64,000 bases of DNA from Trematomus loennbergii (GCA_012861695.1 JAAOOA010000051.1:62001-126000); one strand, 5' to 3'. Positions 43,341 to 55,229 are shown, counted from the stretch's first letter. The notes: generated from the sequence alone by a model not told the origin. Numbers and translations are program-made.

Positions 43341-45641
43341 ACCGTGTAGCATAACCTGCGATGACCTCCTCCCTGTCAGGTCGCTCAAACTGGGAACACA
43401 GGTCCTCTGGGATGGGTATCTTCAGAAGCTCCTGTGTGAATGGTGCAGGGTCCACAAAGACTTGGTCGAAGATGAGGTCCATCAAGTTGGCCACGTAGCC
43501 TGTGCAATGTTAAAAAGCAAAAAAAATATTTGGTTTAGATTTTTATATGCATGTAAAACACTGAAAGTTGTTTCTATTTATTTTTATTTTATAATTTGTT
43601 GTGGAATACATACTTCATTTAAAAAATGTGAATATTACTGGCACTTCAATAGATGTATAGATTTATTTTTCATGTGCTTGCGTCCGAATTTATATGAAAG
43701 TCTACTCTTTGGTTGTAAATAGTTGTATAATAAATATTTTAAACACTTACGGAATGTGGGGTCAGTCTTTATGGGTTTTGCTCTGCATTCTCCCTTCCTG
43801 GCCTTTGGGAACTGCAGTTTATACAGAGGGTTTCCAGTGGATGTAGTGGCTTGTGCACGATCAGCGTTTTCATTGTAGTGCAGGGCTGCCAGGTACAGTC
43901 TTTAATTTCCGTAAATAATAGCAAAGGATGTACAAATTGTCACTAATTATAAGTAACTATGGTTTATTTTACCTGCACAACATTCCAAGAAATGGAAACA
44001 CAACATTCTTTGGAGCAAAGCGCAGGATGACGCTGTGGAATGCCTCCAAAGATGAAGTCTGGTGGTGGGGGCTGAGTTTGGCCACAGCTTTCAAAATCCT
44101 CTTTTGTGTGCCGACACCAAAGCTTCTGCAGGGAATTTTAGCCTGGACAGCTGTAACATAATTGTATTTGACTTTTAAAAAAACAAAAGATAAAACAAAT
44201 ACACTTTACAACAATTACAAGCACACAAATTCAAGGCTACAACATCAGAATGTCAAAATGTATCCAAAGAACATTTTAAAAACGTGCTTCTAACCTGTAC
44301 TTCGACGTGAACCTTGAAGAGTCCTCGAGGATAGCTGTGTACGAACAGTACGGTGCTTCGGTGGGTCAGTCTGACATGCAGAATCTATCATCACAGATAA
44401 TCTGCTGGTAGCATGTGAGGTGCTGGCCTGTAAAGAAGAAAACATAGTTAGAACAAAATCATCTCAACTTAGTATTCAGGATGAGAAAATACTATTTGGA
44501 TAATTATAGTCTGAAATCCCAAAAGATGGGGGCTAAAACTGTCTATTTAGCAAAGCTCTTTGCTTAGCCTTTTCCAATCTGAGTTAGTTTGGAACCGTAA
44601 CGTGCATGCTGTGTTTCTGACAGGATACAGATGATGTGTTGGAGAGGGGCTGAGCTCAGTAGACTGACTGTAATGAGTGCTAGCCACTAATTAGCCTGTT
44701 GCTGGAGGTAAGGCCCCGTCAACAACAAACCAACGGTGCTTTAGCTCGGTTTTACTCGTGGTGTGTGTCCCCCCTCCCCCATAGATCCTAACAGTCGTGC
44801 ACACACACCCCATTTAAATTCATGTGTGCTAACCAGTAAACACATAAAAGCTTTTACATATAACGTTGCAAAAAACGGCGTGTCTCATTAGCGTAGCGTA
44901 GCTTACAGATCGATGATATCTGATCATTCTTACAGACTACAATCACAACAGCTTGTACATATAACGCTGCGAAAAACGGCACTTAGCTACAGAAGATTAC
45001 GTTTGTTATAACTTACTTTATATGATTTTAGAGGATACAAAATACTAATAAATACGAGAATAAATACTTGTGTTATCTGCTATGGTGTGGCTTTACAGCC
45101 TTCACACAGATCGCCATTGCGGCAGTATGTCTGAGCATGTTATCAAATGCCTGATAATTAAAATAAAAGCAAAGACAGCGGAGCGTACAAAATCAAATAA
45201 AATGTTACAAAAACATATAAACTCCTAACCGATTACTGTTTGGGTTTGAGGCGACATTGATACGGTGAAGCTACATGCTACATGCTACAAGCTAGAATAG
45301 CTTTATCAGGAAAACACCGCTAAATAAAAACGTACAGCTTCCAAATTGGATGTGGCCTCACTGGCCTGGCCCCGGATGGTGGGTATTGATCCCGGGTTTA
45401 GCCTTAGTTTGGAGGCAAATCCTTATTTGACTTGAGTGACGTTCATAAACATGTCCGGGGCAAAATGTTGTGAACACACAAGCAGAAATCTGCTGTAGTC
45501 TTCTGGCACATGTCCCTGGAAAATAAACTCTAGCCACAGATTCCTGTCTTTTTCCAGAGATGGCAGTGCATGCAGTACCTTGCCCTTGTCCAGATTATTG
45601 CAGCCAACAACAGCACAACGTTTAACTCCCTTGGACGACAT
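43324..45641 (-). pseudogene. Kolobok-type transposase with N-terminal THAP exon
   Basis: Five minus-strand exons: 45423-45641 (THAP), 44295-44427, 43973-44150, 43751-43899 and 43324-43499. Exons 2-5 join in phase to a frame containing STAVQAKIPCRSFGVGTQKR, FAPKNVVFPFLGMLCRLYLA, ALHYNENADRAQATTSTGNP and YVANLMDLIFDQVFVDPAPF, ending RFNLTV. This C-terminal region matches many fish THAP-plus-transposase proteins as I recall them. The THAP exon has a TAA after VTQVK; beyond it the frame continues through GFASKLRLNPGSIPTIRG, which includes the AVPTIF-like box, to a possible donor. The catalytic Asp/Glu residues could not be placed by eye. Confidence 0.7.
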
Positions 45642-46003
45642 CGTTGTTAGAGTACGCAAAAACATAGATGTGACTGGGGAGCCTGCCGACAGCCTATATG
45701 CGAATGAGAGGTTGGGCAATGGCGGTGGCCGTGGCCCAACCCCACATTCCCCTGATAGGTGGAGAGTTGGCCCAATAGCCGTAGCGCCACCGTCCTGATG
45801 TCAGGACAGTGTTCAAATCTGGATCCGTTTTTATCAGATCCGTTGCAGCCCCTTTTTTTAGAGATTTGGGTATGGAGGAAAATAGAGAGGGTTGTGTTTT
45901 CTGACACTTGGTGAGTTCCCTGGAACACCGGGGACACATATTCATGTATAAAGACGTATAAAAGACGTACAAAAGTGCATTTTGCATGATAGGTCCCCTT
46001 TAA
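44300..46003. repeat. Duplicated THAP block, copy A (empty MITE site)
   Basis: Nearly identical to 53665-55970 apart from small changes and one 602-bp insertion in copy B. The single gacattg at 45253-45259 marks the unoccupied site. The right limit is the TTAA terminus (aggtccccttTAA) at 46000-46003. Confidence 0.9.
45423..45641 (-). CDS. THAP zinc-finger exon, copy A
   Basis: From ATG at 45639-45641 it reads MSSKGVKRCAVVGCNN and keeps the C2CH set: C9 and C14, then CSQHF 41 residues later (C-x2-H), with the conserved Trp and Pro. This is a sequence-specific DNA-binding finger found at the N-terminus of P-element, Kolobok and related transposases. It ends at TAA 45423-45425 after 72 codons. 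Confidence 0.8.
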   Translation of the reverse strand: MSSKGVKRCAVVGCNNLDKGKVLHALPSLEKDRNLWLEFIFQGHVPEDYSRFLLVCSQHFAPDMFMNVTQVK

Positions 46004-46441
46004 ATATAACATTGGGGCATGTGATTGTAGTGGGTGGAGGTGGTGAAATGAGGATATCCATTTTGGAGTTCAAGCTAGTATATTATATGTTAAACAATAA
46101 TAAGGAAGAGAGCTATTTTTGTGATACATGGCTATTGATATGGATTTAGAGTGCATATTTGAGACTTCCAAACAGTAAACAAAAACTTAATTTATGAGTG
46201 AGTGTTTTTAGCAGAGCCATATGATGTCCTTGTGATTCTGTTAATTATTACCTGTCTGTATTATGTTGCAGCTCAGCTGATTTTGGATTGATGGCAAAGG
46301 AGAGGGACTTAAGTGAGAGTGAAAACACAAGGTAAGTTTACAATAGGTCAGCAATGTCCCATCCTATAGGTTGCTATATAGATGTATCTAACCCTTTCTC
46401 CTGTCTCCCTCTTTCAGCACAAGAACCCCAGGGGGATTCAA
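46004..46441. other. Intergenic sequence
   Basis: A short plus-strand open stretch (ADFGLMAKERDLSESENTR then gtaagt near 46332) is exon-like but unsupported. Confidence 0.3.
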
Positions 46442-46769
46442 TCAGAATCAGAATACCTTTATTAGTCCCACAGAGGGGAAATTTGCATCGTTACAGCAGG
46501 AAAGATCCACAGACAGCTTAATGTTACCTATGTTAAGAAAAAAGTACTAAGTTATGATATAATAAAAAATATATTATAAAAAATAAAAGTAAAAGAGAAA
46601 ATACTTTCCAAAATACAAATCCTGTAACAGTTCTTAGGATTTAGCAGCCAGGTATATATTACACAGTTATTCATGACTTATGTATATAATGTATATATTG
46701 CACATATAGCACATATTGCACATAGTATGATGGTATTTAACTGCAGCAAGTTACACAATTTACAAGATA
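46442..46769. mobile_element. Retrotransposon-tail-like repeat split by a hAT element
   Basis: aatcagaatacctttattag then tcccacagaggggaaatttg is a common fish LINE or SINE tail in antisense. Its continuation, including repeated cacatatagcacatattgca, resumes at 48245 after the hAT insertion. Confidence 0.6.
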
Positions 46770-46777
46770 CAAAATGC

Positions 46778-48236
46778 CAGAGGTGGGGACTCGAGTCACA
46801 TGACTTGACTCGAGTCAGACTCGAGTCGCATATTTTTGGACTTGAGACTTGCTTGACTAACATTGATAAAAGACTTGACTTGACTTTGACTTGGTATTCA
46901 TGACTTGAGACTTGACTTAAGCTTGAGACAGATGACTTGAAAGGACTTGTCTGTTTAAAATTAAATATTTGCGTTTGTTTTTGTAGTGAGATATTACGTT
47001 TAGTTTTTTCGAAAAACGTGATTGGGTGATTATAGCGCCGTGCGCGCAAACCTGGCAACCCACTAGACGGCAGAGTGTCAGTTAACATGGCAGCGGCTAG
47101 CGTTACTCCACAAATAGTGAAGTTTGGATTCAAGGCTTATGTTGTCGATGACGCTAATAAGAAGAGAACAGCGGTATGCAGGGTCTGCAGCATAAAGATC
47201 AGTGACACGACCACCACAACATCCAACTTCATTCGTCACTACAAAAAACCCCACAGAGAAAGGTGCGTGAATGTGTTGTGTTAGCTAGAAAGCTAACGTT
47301 AAGTTTAAGCTACGTTAGACTTGGTTTCAAATCGATTAAGCATTGCAAAGAGAAGACCAAACGGTAAATGAACACTAGAACCTCCAAGGGATTCATTTGT
47401 ACTAACCCTGATACTGACGGGCTGTCAGGAGAGAGAGAGAGGAAAAGAGATGCCTCGTTTATTTCCCCTGTGTTATCAGAAGTTACTGTAAACTGTTGAA
47501 TAATGTAGTTCATCTACTTTTAGTAGTTTTTTAAATGTTTTAATTATGTGGTTTTTGTTTGTAGAAGTGCATCATTCCTTGATTTATTGTAAAATGAATC
47601 TGAACTTTTTGATCTGTTATGATGATAAACTGAAGCAATTTCTAAATTAACCCAATTAAGTGAGTTTTAAATCGTCCTACTTAGTTTATAAGGAAATTAT
47701 GAAGAGGAACAAATTAAATGATTTGAAAATGATATCTATGTAGGTGCTGATGCTGTTGGCGGTTCTAGTGTTAACAGACATTTAAATTAAATATGTGTAA
47801 TGGCAAATGCCATATATGATTTTCTTACCTGGAATTCTGCCTTTTTGAACAGCCTTTTTGACTGAGTCCTAGCTATATTGTCTGCAGTTCTAGGGTTAAT
47901 ATGAATCTAATATGATTGTCATCGGTCTAAATTAGATTTCAAAAGATTAACTGTGTATGTAATGAAGATCATAGTGTGGGTTAAATCCATTTTCATAACC
48001 ACTGTCTTTTAACTGATTTAAATGCGGAAACTGGGCTTATTCATCAGAATTTCGTATGACTTGACTTGACTTGCTTGACCTGAGCAATGACTTGACTTGA
48101 CTTGCTTGACCTGAGCAATGACTTGACTTGACTTGCTTGACTCTCACCACAGTGACTTGGGACTTGCTTGATACTTGTAGGTCAAGACTTGAGACTTGCT
48201 CATGACTTGCACATGTAGGACTTACTCCCACCTCTG
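46778..48236 (+). mobile_element. hAT element, internally deleted
   Basis: Perfect 8-bp target duplication CAAAATGC (46770-46777, 48237-48244) and inverted ends CAGAGGTGGG...CCCACCTCTG. Both subterminal regions are packed with gacttgact/gagtc motifs. Only the first (BED) exon of the transposase is left; the catalytic and dimerisation region is absent, so it is non-autonomous. Confidence 0.9.
47087..47262 (+). CDS. BED zinc-finger first exon of hAT transposase
   Basis: From the ATG at 47087 (an upstream in-frame ATG lies at 47075) it reads MAAASVTPQIVKFGFKAYVV, then AVCRVCSIKISDTTTTTSNF and IRHYKKPH. The C-x2-C ... H-x4-H spacing and S-N-F-I-R-H-Y-K motif define a BED finger. It ends at a donor (agaaag|gtgcgtg). 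No later exons remain. Confidence 0.8.
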
Positions 48237-48244
48237 CAAAATGC

Positions 48245-49269
48245 AAAACAACACACCTTGTAACGGTTCTAAGGATTAGCAGCCAGTTATAAATTACAGT
48301 TATTAACGGCATATATATATATTGCACATATAGCACATATTGCACATAGTTGATTGGTATTTAGCAGCAAGGGGTGATATAGTCTGTGTTGTGGTGTGTG
48401 TAGGGGAGGGGAGCCTGAAGACCTGCAATGAGACCCTCACCCTGAGCATGAGTCTCAACTCCCAGAGTTTTGCAAGCCTCTCTCTGTTCCTTCTTTTTAT
48501 TAAACAGACATTAAGCTTCCCAATGGTGTGGTCTTCGTTTTGTGATTATAAAATATGATTGCCTCACATATTGTGTTGCTGTTGTTGTCTTTTGTGATTG
48601 TTAAATTGCTCCTGCTGACTTGAGCCAGCCATTCTTTCCTCCTCTCTGTGTCAGTGGTGACACTTTACATTCATACTCCTTTCTCTGAGCGATTGGAGCA
48701 TCCCCAGGCAGCACAGCAAACCATGGGGGAGACTATATGCCAGAGGAAAAGGCACAGACAAACTGCATGACATGCTTTTCAATGTTTATTGAATTCCATG
48801 TATTTACAATGGATGTTCCTAAAACAACACATTTAACATCATCATCATGCTGCTGCTAGTCCTTTGACTCATTGTGCTGTCAGTCGACAATCATTGATAG
48901 GCAGTCTAATGTACAATGCCTTGTCTTTTGCTGCTGCAGCGTAAACATTTCCCAATTGGTATCAATAAAGTACTTCTTGTTTTATCTTAATCCTCAAATA
49001 TTAGCACATTTTACTTAAAAAAAACAACAAACATATTGATGTAACTACATACACATATCGATATGTTGTATAAATATTGCAAATGAAAATCTTTATTGAC
49101 CACTAATTACCAAAAATTGCATTTCTATCCTGTTATTAATGCATTCAAATCGTGATTAAAATGGCCCGCCACGAACTTCCGGGAACTTTCTGAGTCTCTC
49201 TGAACCACGTGACGATCAAGCATTTTGGACTTCCGCTGTTGCAACTCTTCTATCTATATGGCGCTGGGC
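48245..49269. other. Retrotransposon-tail continuation and unassigned sequence
   Basis: 48245-48370 continues the tail split by the hAT element. At 48940-48985 a gtaaacatttcccaattggt then atcaataaagt resembles another LINE 3' end. No gene. Confidence 0.4.
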
Positions 49270-49457
49270 GGGACTAAGCAATGACAGATTACAAAGGACC
49301 AGCGGGTTGTGCTGCGGGACTGTCTGTGTGTGTGTCTCCCAGATGAGCTGAACGCTTTTTTTGCATGGTTCGAGACCAGGCAGGCTGTGGACACACATGA
49401 AGCCCAGGAGCCCTGCCCTTTTGTTTTAGACAGGGCAAATGTGTGCAAATCCTTTAA

Positions 49458-50356
49458 CCTGTTAAGCCTGAGAGACCCCGGTACCGGGGCCCTCCCGCAA
49501 CATCTTGCAGGAAACAGTGTCTGAGGGCATCTTAATATTTAATAAACTATTAATGTTTTATATCCATGTAACGGGAAGAAACTCATCTAACTGATCTTTT
49601 TTTTTTTCTTTTTTTTTTAAACCCCATAATGCTAACGCTGAGCCTCTGAATTAGCAACGAGCGAAAAATGCTAACAGATTACTGCACCGAAACTCACTCA
49701 TAAAACCTTATTATTTATCCTTTCTGGACATCCAACCCATCGATCTCATCGTGAGATGACACAGAATCGATGGGTACATACATTGTCACTCTATGATACG
49801 AACTTGCGACTTTATAAACAAAAACAGACATCAAAACATGTGGCGCTAGGTAGCTAAAAACGCTAACATGGCTTACCTGTGTCGTAGTCTGGTCAAAAGT
49901 GGTCTTCAATGGCATTAAAACGATAAAAACGCTGCTGAAGTTAATCCATAGGTTAATCCAATGTGTCTGTGTCCCTTTGAAATGATTTCTGATAATCCAT
50001 AAGCAATGAACCTGCTTTTCCGTTTCCAGATGTCAGAGCTAGAGATAGGTTCACTCTGATGCAAAACTGCATGCGCGAAGCCCCCACCTTTTTTTTTTTT
50101 TACCATGTGTGTGTGTGGGGAAATTCCCCTTCGATTCTATTGGCTCTAACAGTCAGAAAGAGATGTCAATCACCAAAATCGACCAATGGGTTCCAGAGAA
50201 ACGGTAAAACCCCCATTTCCACCCAAATCACCTCAGAGGTGGAGTTTCTTTTGCTAAACCTCTCTAAAAAGGTCAAATGTCACTTGTTTTGCATCAATTT
50301 TGATACAGGGTACTTATTATATGTTGTACTTTGGATTCCTAAAGCTTTTAGTCTAC
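49458..50356. mobile_element. TTAA-target element, copy 4, truncated, inside a LINE
   Basis: It starts after TTAA 49454-49457 with CCTGTTAAGCCTG and runs through the family's internal blocks in the copy 1 orientation, but stops at agtctac (50356) where other copies continue. The right TTAA is missing, and some LINE sequence is also missing, so insertion was followed by a deletion. Confidence 0.7.
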
Positions 50357-51350
50357 CTTCCGACCTGATGGCATCCCTGGCCGTGTTCTCAGGGTGTGTG
50401 CAGTTCAGCTGGCAGAGGTGTTCACGGACACATGTTTAAAAAACTCCACCATCGTTCCTGTCCCCAAAAAGACAAAAATCACCAGCCTCAACGACTACCG
50501 CCCAGTAGCACTCACCTCCATCATAATGAAGTGCTTTGAGCGGTTAGTCAAAACATTCATCACCTCCTCCCCCTGACTCTCTGGACCCCCCGCAGTTTGC
50601 CTACAGAGCAAACAGGTCCACAGACGACGCCATAGCCCTCACCATCCACACTGCCCTCTCACACCTGGACCAGAGGAACACATATGTGAGAATGCTGTTC
50701 ATTGACTACAGTTCAGCTTTCAACACCATTGTGCCCTCCAAGCTGGTCAACAAGATCAGGGACCTCGGGCTCAACAGCGTCCTCTGTGATTGGATCCTGA
50801 ACTTCCTGACGGGCAGACCGCAGGCAGTGCGGGTGGGAAACATCACATCCTCCACCCTGATCCTCAACACCGGAGCTGTGTGCTCAGCCCTCTACTCCCT
50901 GTTCACACACGACTGCGTGACCACACACAGCTCCAACACCATCATGAAGTTTGCTGACGACACGACCGTCATCGGCCAGATCACCGACAGGGGCGAGACG
51001 GCGTACAGAGAGGAGGTCGAAAACGTGACATCTTAGTGCCAGGATAACAACCTCCATCTCAACGTCAGCAAAACCAAGGAGCTGATTGTGGATTACAGGA
51101 AGCAGCAGGGAGAGGGACACGCCCCCATCGCCATCAATGGGACTACGGTGGAGAGAGTCAGCAGCTTCAGGTTCCTCGGTGTCCACATCACTGAGGACCT
51201 GACATGGACTCTTCACTGAGGACCTGACATGGACTCTTCACTGAGGACCTGACATGGACTCTTCACACCACCACCATCACCAAAACAGCTCGACAGCGGC
51301 TCTTCTTCCTCCGCAGGCTGAGGAGGTTCAACATGGAACATGGTGCAACT
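50357..51350 (+). pseudogene. LINE reverse transcriptase, decayed
   Basis: Motifs present: [19 protein letters not shown] and [17 protein letters not shown] (finger), [19 protein letters not shown] (first catalytic Asp), [11 protein letters not shown] (catalytic ADD) and LHLNVSKTKELIVDYRKQQ. A stop or frameshift lies near 50575. A deletion removes the usual PQGxVLSP motif ([12 protein letters not shown] remains), and TAG at 51035 interrupts. Three 25-bp repeats distort the C-terminal region. Confidence 0.8.
51189..51264 (+). repeat. 25-bp tandem triplication inside the LINE
   Basis: cactgaggacctgacatgga plus ctctt occurs three times with period 25 bp, in the region coding for the FLGVHI-TEDLTW motif. 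The period is not a multiple of 3, so it breaks the frame. Confidence 0.9.
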
Positions 51351-51451
51351 TCTACCAGTGTTAATTTTGGCAGCGGTTTTTGATTTAGTCTTAGTCTTAG
51401 TCTTTAGACGAAAATGGTTATTAGTTTTAGTCACATTTTAGTCATTCCTAT

Positions 51452-53374
51452 TGTAAGAGTCGGGAGTCATCCGATATAATTTATTCCGAACTTAAATTAC
51501 TCAGACCTCCTAATTGACCTACCGAAGTTATTGAGTCTATGTAAGTTTACTGCTTGGCTCAGATCCACCAACGGTCAGCAAGATCTCACCTCTATTAACT
51601 CCCCGAAGAACCAGGTTCAATTAACTGCTGTTTCAATTCAGACAACCCCTAAATCTGTTTAAGCAATCCCGAAGGACTTTGATATCAGTAAATGAGATGT
51701 GGCCCTACCTAAGTGTGAGTGTGGCAGGGTGCGATCTTACCTTTCAAGCAGGAGAGGAGAGCGCAGTTGTCTTTTAAGTTGTCCCAATCCAAAAGGTGGG
51801 ATCAGTTTATTTGAAGAAAAATAGGTCCAAACTAATACAGGGTTTTTGCCTTCTCTCTTTACAACATTATAATCATACTAAACCTATCATGCTGTGATCA
51901 AGTTCTAATATGAAACTTTAATTCACAGTTTTACATTTATTACCAAAATTGTAACTTCAACTGCCCAATTCAGTTGTGACATTTAAAATCTCCCTTTAGA
52001 AATTAGAGGCTTTTCCTCATAAAAGATCGTTGTTAATAAAAAGCACATTCAAACTTTCTTTCACCAAATTAGTTCACATCAATTCCATACCTTTTTTCCG
52101 ACACAGATGGCAGGCACCTAGTGTTTCGCACAGATGGCGCAGAAGTTTCACCTAGTGTTTCGCACAGATGGCGGGTACCTAGTGTTTCGCACAGATGGCG
52201 CAGAAGTTTCATTCACAAACACATACCTATTTCCCAAACACAGATGGTGGGTTCTAACATTCACACACCCATAGCGCAGAAGTTTCACCTAGTGTTTCGC
52301 ACAGATGGCGGGTACCTAGTGTTTCGCCTAGATGGCGCAGACCTTTCACCTAGTGTTTCGCACAGATGGCGGGTACCTAGTGTTTCGCCTAGATGGCGCA
52401 GACCTTTCACCTAGTGTTTCGCACAGATGGCGGGTACCTAGTGTTTCGCCTAGATGGCGCAGACCTTTCACCTAGTGTTTCGCACAGATGGCGGGTACCT
52501 AGTGTTTCGCCTAGATGGCGCAGACCTTTCACCTAGTGTTTCGCACAGATGGCGGGTACCTAGTGTTTCGCCTAGATGGCGCAGACCTTTCACCTAGTGT
52601 TTCGCACAGATGGCGGGTACCTAGTGTTTCGCTCAGATGGCGGAAAGTGTAACCTAGAGTTTCGCTCAGATGGCGGGAAAGTGTAACCTAGAGTTTCGCT
52701 CAGATGTCGGGAAAGTTTCATTCACAAACACATACCTATTTCCCAAACACAGATGGTGGGTACCAACATTCACACACCCATAGATTTACGCAATAGTTAC
52801 CAAGTTCGAGAGAACCTTACCGAGAGCAAAAACCCAGCTCTGAAGCTGTTCCTCTCTTACCCCGTGTTTTAAAGCCAAAAACAGGATATAAAAACCTAAA
52901 GAAACCTCCTCCATACCCATATTTGTGGAAACTGGGCATGGCCTCTGGTAGAAAGAACTGGACTTGACCAGACATATTCTATGGCTCTGGCATAAGACAC
53001 ACCTTCCCATGTTTGTGTAAAAAGGACATGACCCCTACTCTGCAGGACTTGCAAAATATTATTCTCGGCTATGACATAACCACCTTTTTGGGGCCTCAAT
53101 GTATTTCTCCTTAAGTCAGGAGCCCCCTCCCTGTGTACTGCTGTGAGGGGAGAGGGAAGAAACTGCCTCTTCTCTTATCAGTGACACCCATAAACCATTA
53201 TAGGCCTTACACACTCAACTTAACAAACCACTTGTTTTTTGTTTATACTGTAAATATAGAACATCATAAAACATGAAGCATTTTCATTGTGGGTTATACA
53301 AGAATATAATTGATTATATTTGATTAGAACTAACTTTCGTTTTAAGTATTCAACCTGATTTGGAGATCTCAACA
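51452..53374. mobile_element. Probable 1.9-kb solo LTR
   Basis: The segment has TG...CA ends (TGTAAGAG...CTCAACA) and is flanked by ctat on both sides (51448-51451, 53375-53378). It splits a ttttagtc-rich repeat whose two halves read on into each other. It has no coding frame of retroviral type and holds a large minisatellite. Orientation is unknown. Confidence 0.5.
52286..52640. repeat. 61-bp minisatellite
   Basis: About six units of period 61 bp. Each contains two related halves: acctagtgtttcgcacagat then ggcgggt, and acctagtgtttcgcctagat then ggcgcag. Degenerate units extend from 52087 to 52740. The period is not divisible by 3, so it is not protein-coding. Confidence 0.95.
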
Positions 53375-53480
53375 CTATCCTTCGTAGTTTTAGTCTAGTT
53401 TTAGTCGACGAAAACTCAAAACGTTTTAGTCTACTTTTAGTCGATGAAAAATTACATTTTAGTCAACTTTTAGTCCAAAT

Positions 53481-53664
53481 GTTTTCTCTCTTTAAACCAA
53501 TTCAGTTAGGCAAATACAGGTTTCTGACATTGTAATCAATGTGACAGCATCAAGTGTTGAAATTCGTAAAGCAACATTTCACTCTCTTAACACTTTACTT
53601 GTGTAATATCTAGGGATGGTTATCACTAAGGTTTTCTACGGTACTACTAGTCTTATCAATACTG
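53481..53664. other. Short unassigned segment with a transposon end
   Basis: ctagggatggttatcactaa at 53611 resembles a hAT-like terminus, cut off by the duplicated THAP block. Confidence 0.35.
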
Positions 53665-54627
53665 CTTCGACGTGAACCTTGAAGAGTCCTCGAGGATAGC
53701 TGTGTACGAACAGTACGGTGCTTCGGTGGGTCAGTCTGACATGCAGAATCTATCATCACAGATAATCTGCTGGTAGCATGTGAGGTGCTGGCCTGTAAAG
53801 AAGAAAACATAGTTAGAACAAAATCATCTCAACTTAGTATTCAGGATGAGAAAATACTATTTGGATAATTATAGTCTGAAATCCCAAAAGATGGGGGCTA
53901 AAACTGTCTATTTAGCAAAGCTCTTTGCTTAGCCTTTTCCAATCTGAGTTAGTTTGGAACCGTAACGTGCATGCTGTGTTTCTGACAGGATACAGATGAT
54001 GTGTTGGAGAGGGGCTGAGCTCAGTAGACTGACTGTAATGAGTGCTAGCCACTAATTAGCCTGTTGCTGGAGGTAAGGCCCCGTCAACAACAAACCAACG
54101 GTGCTTTAGCTCGGTTTTACTCGTGGTGTGTGTCCCCCCTCCCCCATAGATCCTAACAGTCGTGCACACACACACCCATTTAAATTCATGTGTGCTAACC
54201 TGTAAACACATAAAAGCTTTTACATATAACGTTGCAAAAAACGGCGTGTCTCATTAGCGTAGCGTAGCTTACAGATCGATGATATCTCATCATTCTTACA
54301 GACTACAATCACAACAGCTTGTACATATAACGCTGCAAAAAACGGCACTTAGCTACAGAAGATTACGTTTGTTATTATAACTTACTTTATATGATTTTAG
54401 AGGATACAAAATACTAATAAATACGAGAATAAATACTTGTGTTATCTGCTATGGCGTGGCTTTACAGCCTTCACACAGATCGCCACTGCGGCAGTATGTC
54501 TGAGCATGTTATCAAATGCCTGATAATTAAAATAAAAGCAAAGACAGCGGAGCGTACAAAATCAAATAAATTTTACAAAAACATATAAACACCTAACCGA
54601 TTACTGTTTGGGTTTGAGGCGACATTG

Positions 54628-55229
54628 CAACCCAGTCTCACGACATTTCGTGTCATAGTCACGAAATTAATTTAATCTATTGATTCGTGTTCACCAACAC
54701 GATTTTCGCCTTCTTTTCGTGTCACACAGAACGATTTTAAAAGCAATGTATTTCTATTGGTAGTATGTTTCGTGCCTGCACCACGTCTTTTTGTCCGGTC
54801 GGGTCTTGGAAGACCAGAAGCTGTGTGGTTCATAAAAACATGTTCTTACTCAATATCTTACCCTAAGCCTAACCCTATCCCTTTTATTTTAAATTGTATA
54901 ATGTCTGAGTTTTGTTGCCGTCAGTGAGGAAAAGAAATGGCTCAGAGCCTCAGAATACTGAAATCTGTATTTTATGTCATCTTTTTTTCCTTCTAATTTG
55001 TTATTATTTGGTGCAGTCACGAAACATACTACCATATAAATACATTGCTTCTAAAATCGTTCTGTGTCAGAATACTGAAATCTGTATTTTTCCTTCTAAT
55101 TTGTTATTATTTACATTGCTTTTAAAATCGTTCTGTGTGACACGAAAAAAATGGCAAAATTGTGTTGGTGAACACGAATCAATAGATTAATTTCGTGACT
55201 ATAACACGAAATGCCGTGAGACTTTGTTG
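54628..55229. mobile_element. 602-bp long-inverted-repeat MITE with 7-bp target duplication
   Basis: The target copy gacattg sits at 54621-54627 and 55230-55236; copy A has it once. The ends are CAACCCAGTCTCACGACATT and, inverted, CAACAAAGTCTCACGGCATT, and the inverted repeats extend over more than 100 bp. A block of about 60 bp (cagaatactgaaatctgtat...) is duplicated within the centre. No coding capacity. Confidence 0.9.

Larger units (their letters stand above)
49275..51350 (+). mobile_element. LINE split by a TTAA element
   Basis: 49275-49453 encodes LPDELNAFFAWFETRQAVD and PFVLDRANVCKSFN, the region between endonuclease and reverse transcriptase in a common fish jockey/L2-type family. 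The coding sequence resumes at 50357 with [14 protein letters not shown] sequence. The insert is a TTAA element copy. The 5' end is truncated near 49275 and the 3' end near 51350. Confidence 0.75.
51355..53480. repeat. ttttagtc-rich repeat split by the probable LTR
   Basis: Left half 51355-51451 (atttagtcttagtcttagtc) and right half 53375-53480 (ttttagtcgacgaaaac repeated). Joining them across one ctat gives a continuous repeat of the same character. Confidence 0.55.

Noticed and set aside
50884..51434. Minus-strand frames over the second LINE
   Set aside because: Antisense to recognised reverse-transcriptase motifs.
52087..52740. CRISPR-like or coding repeat array
   Set aside because: The 61-bp units are contiguous with no unique spacers, the period is not a multiple of 3, and the host is a vertebrate.
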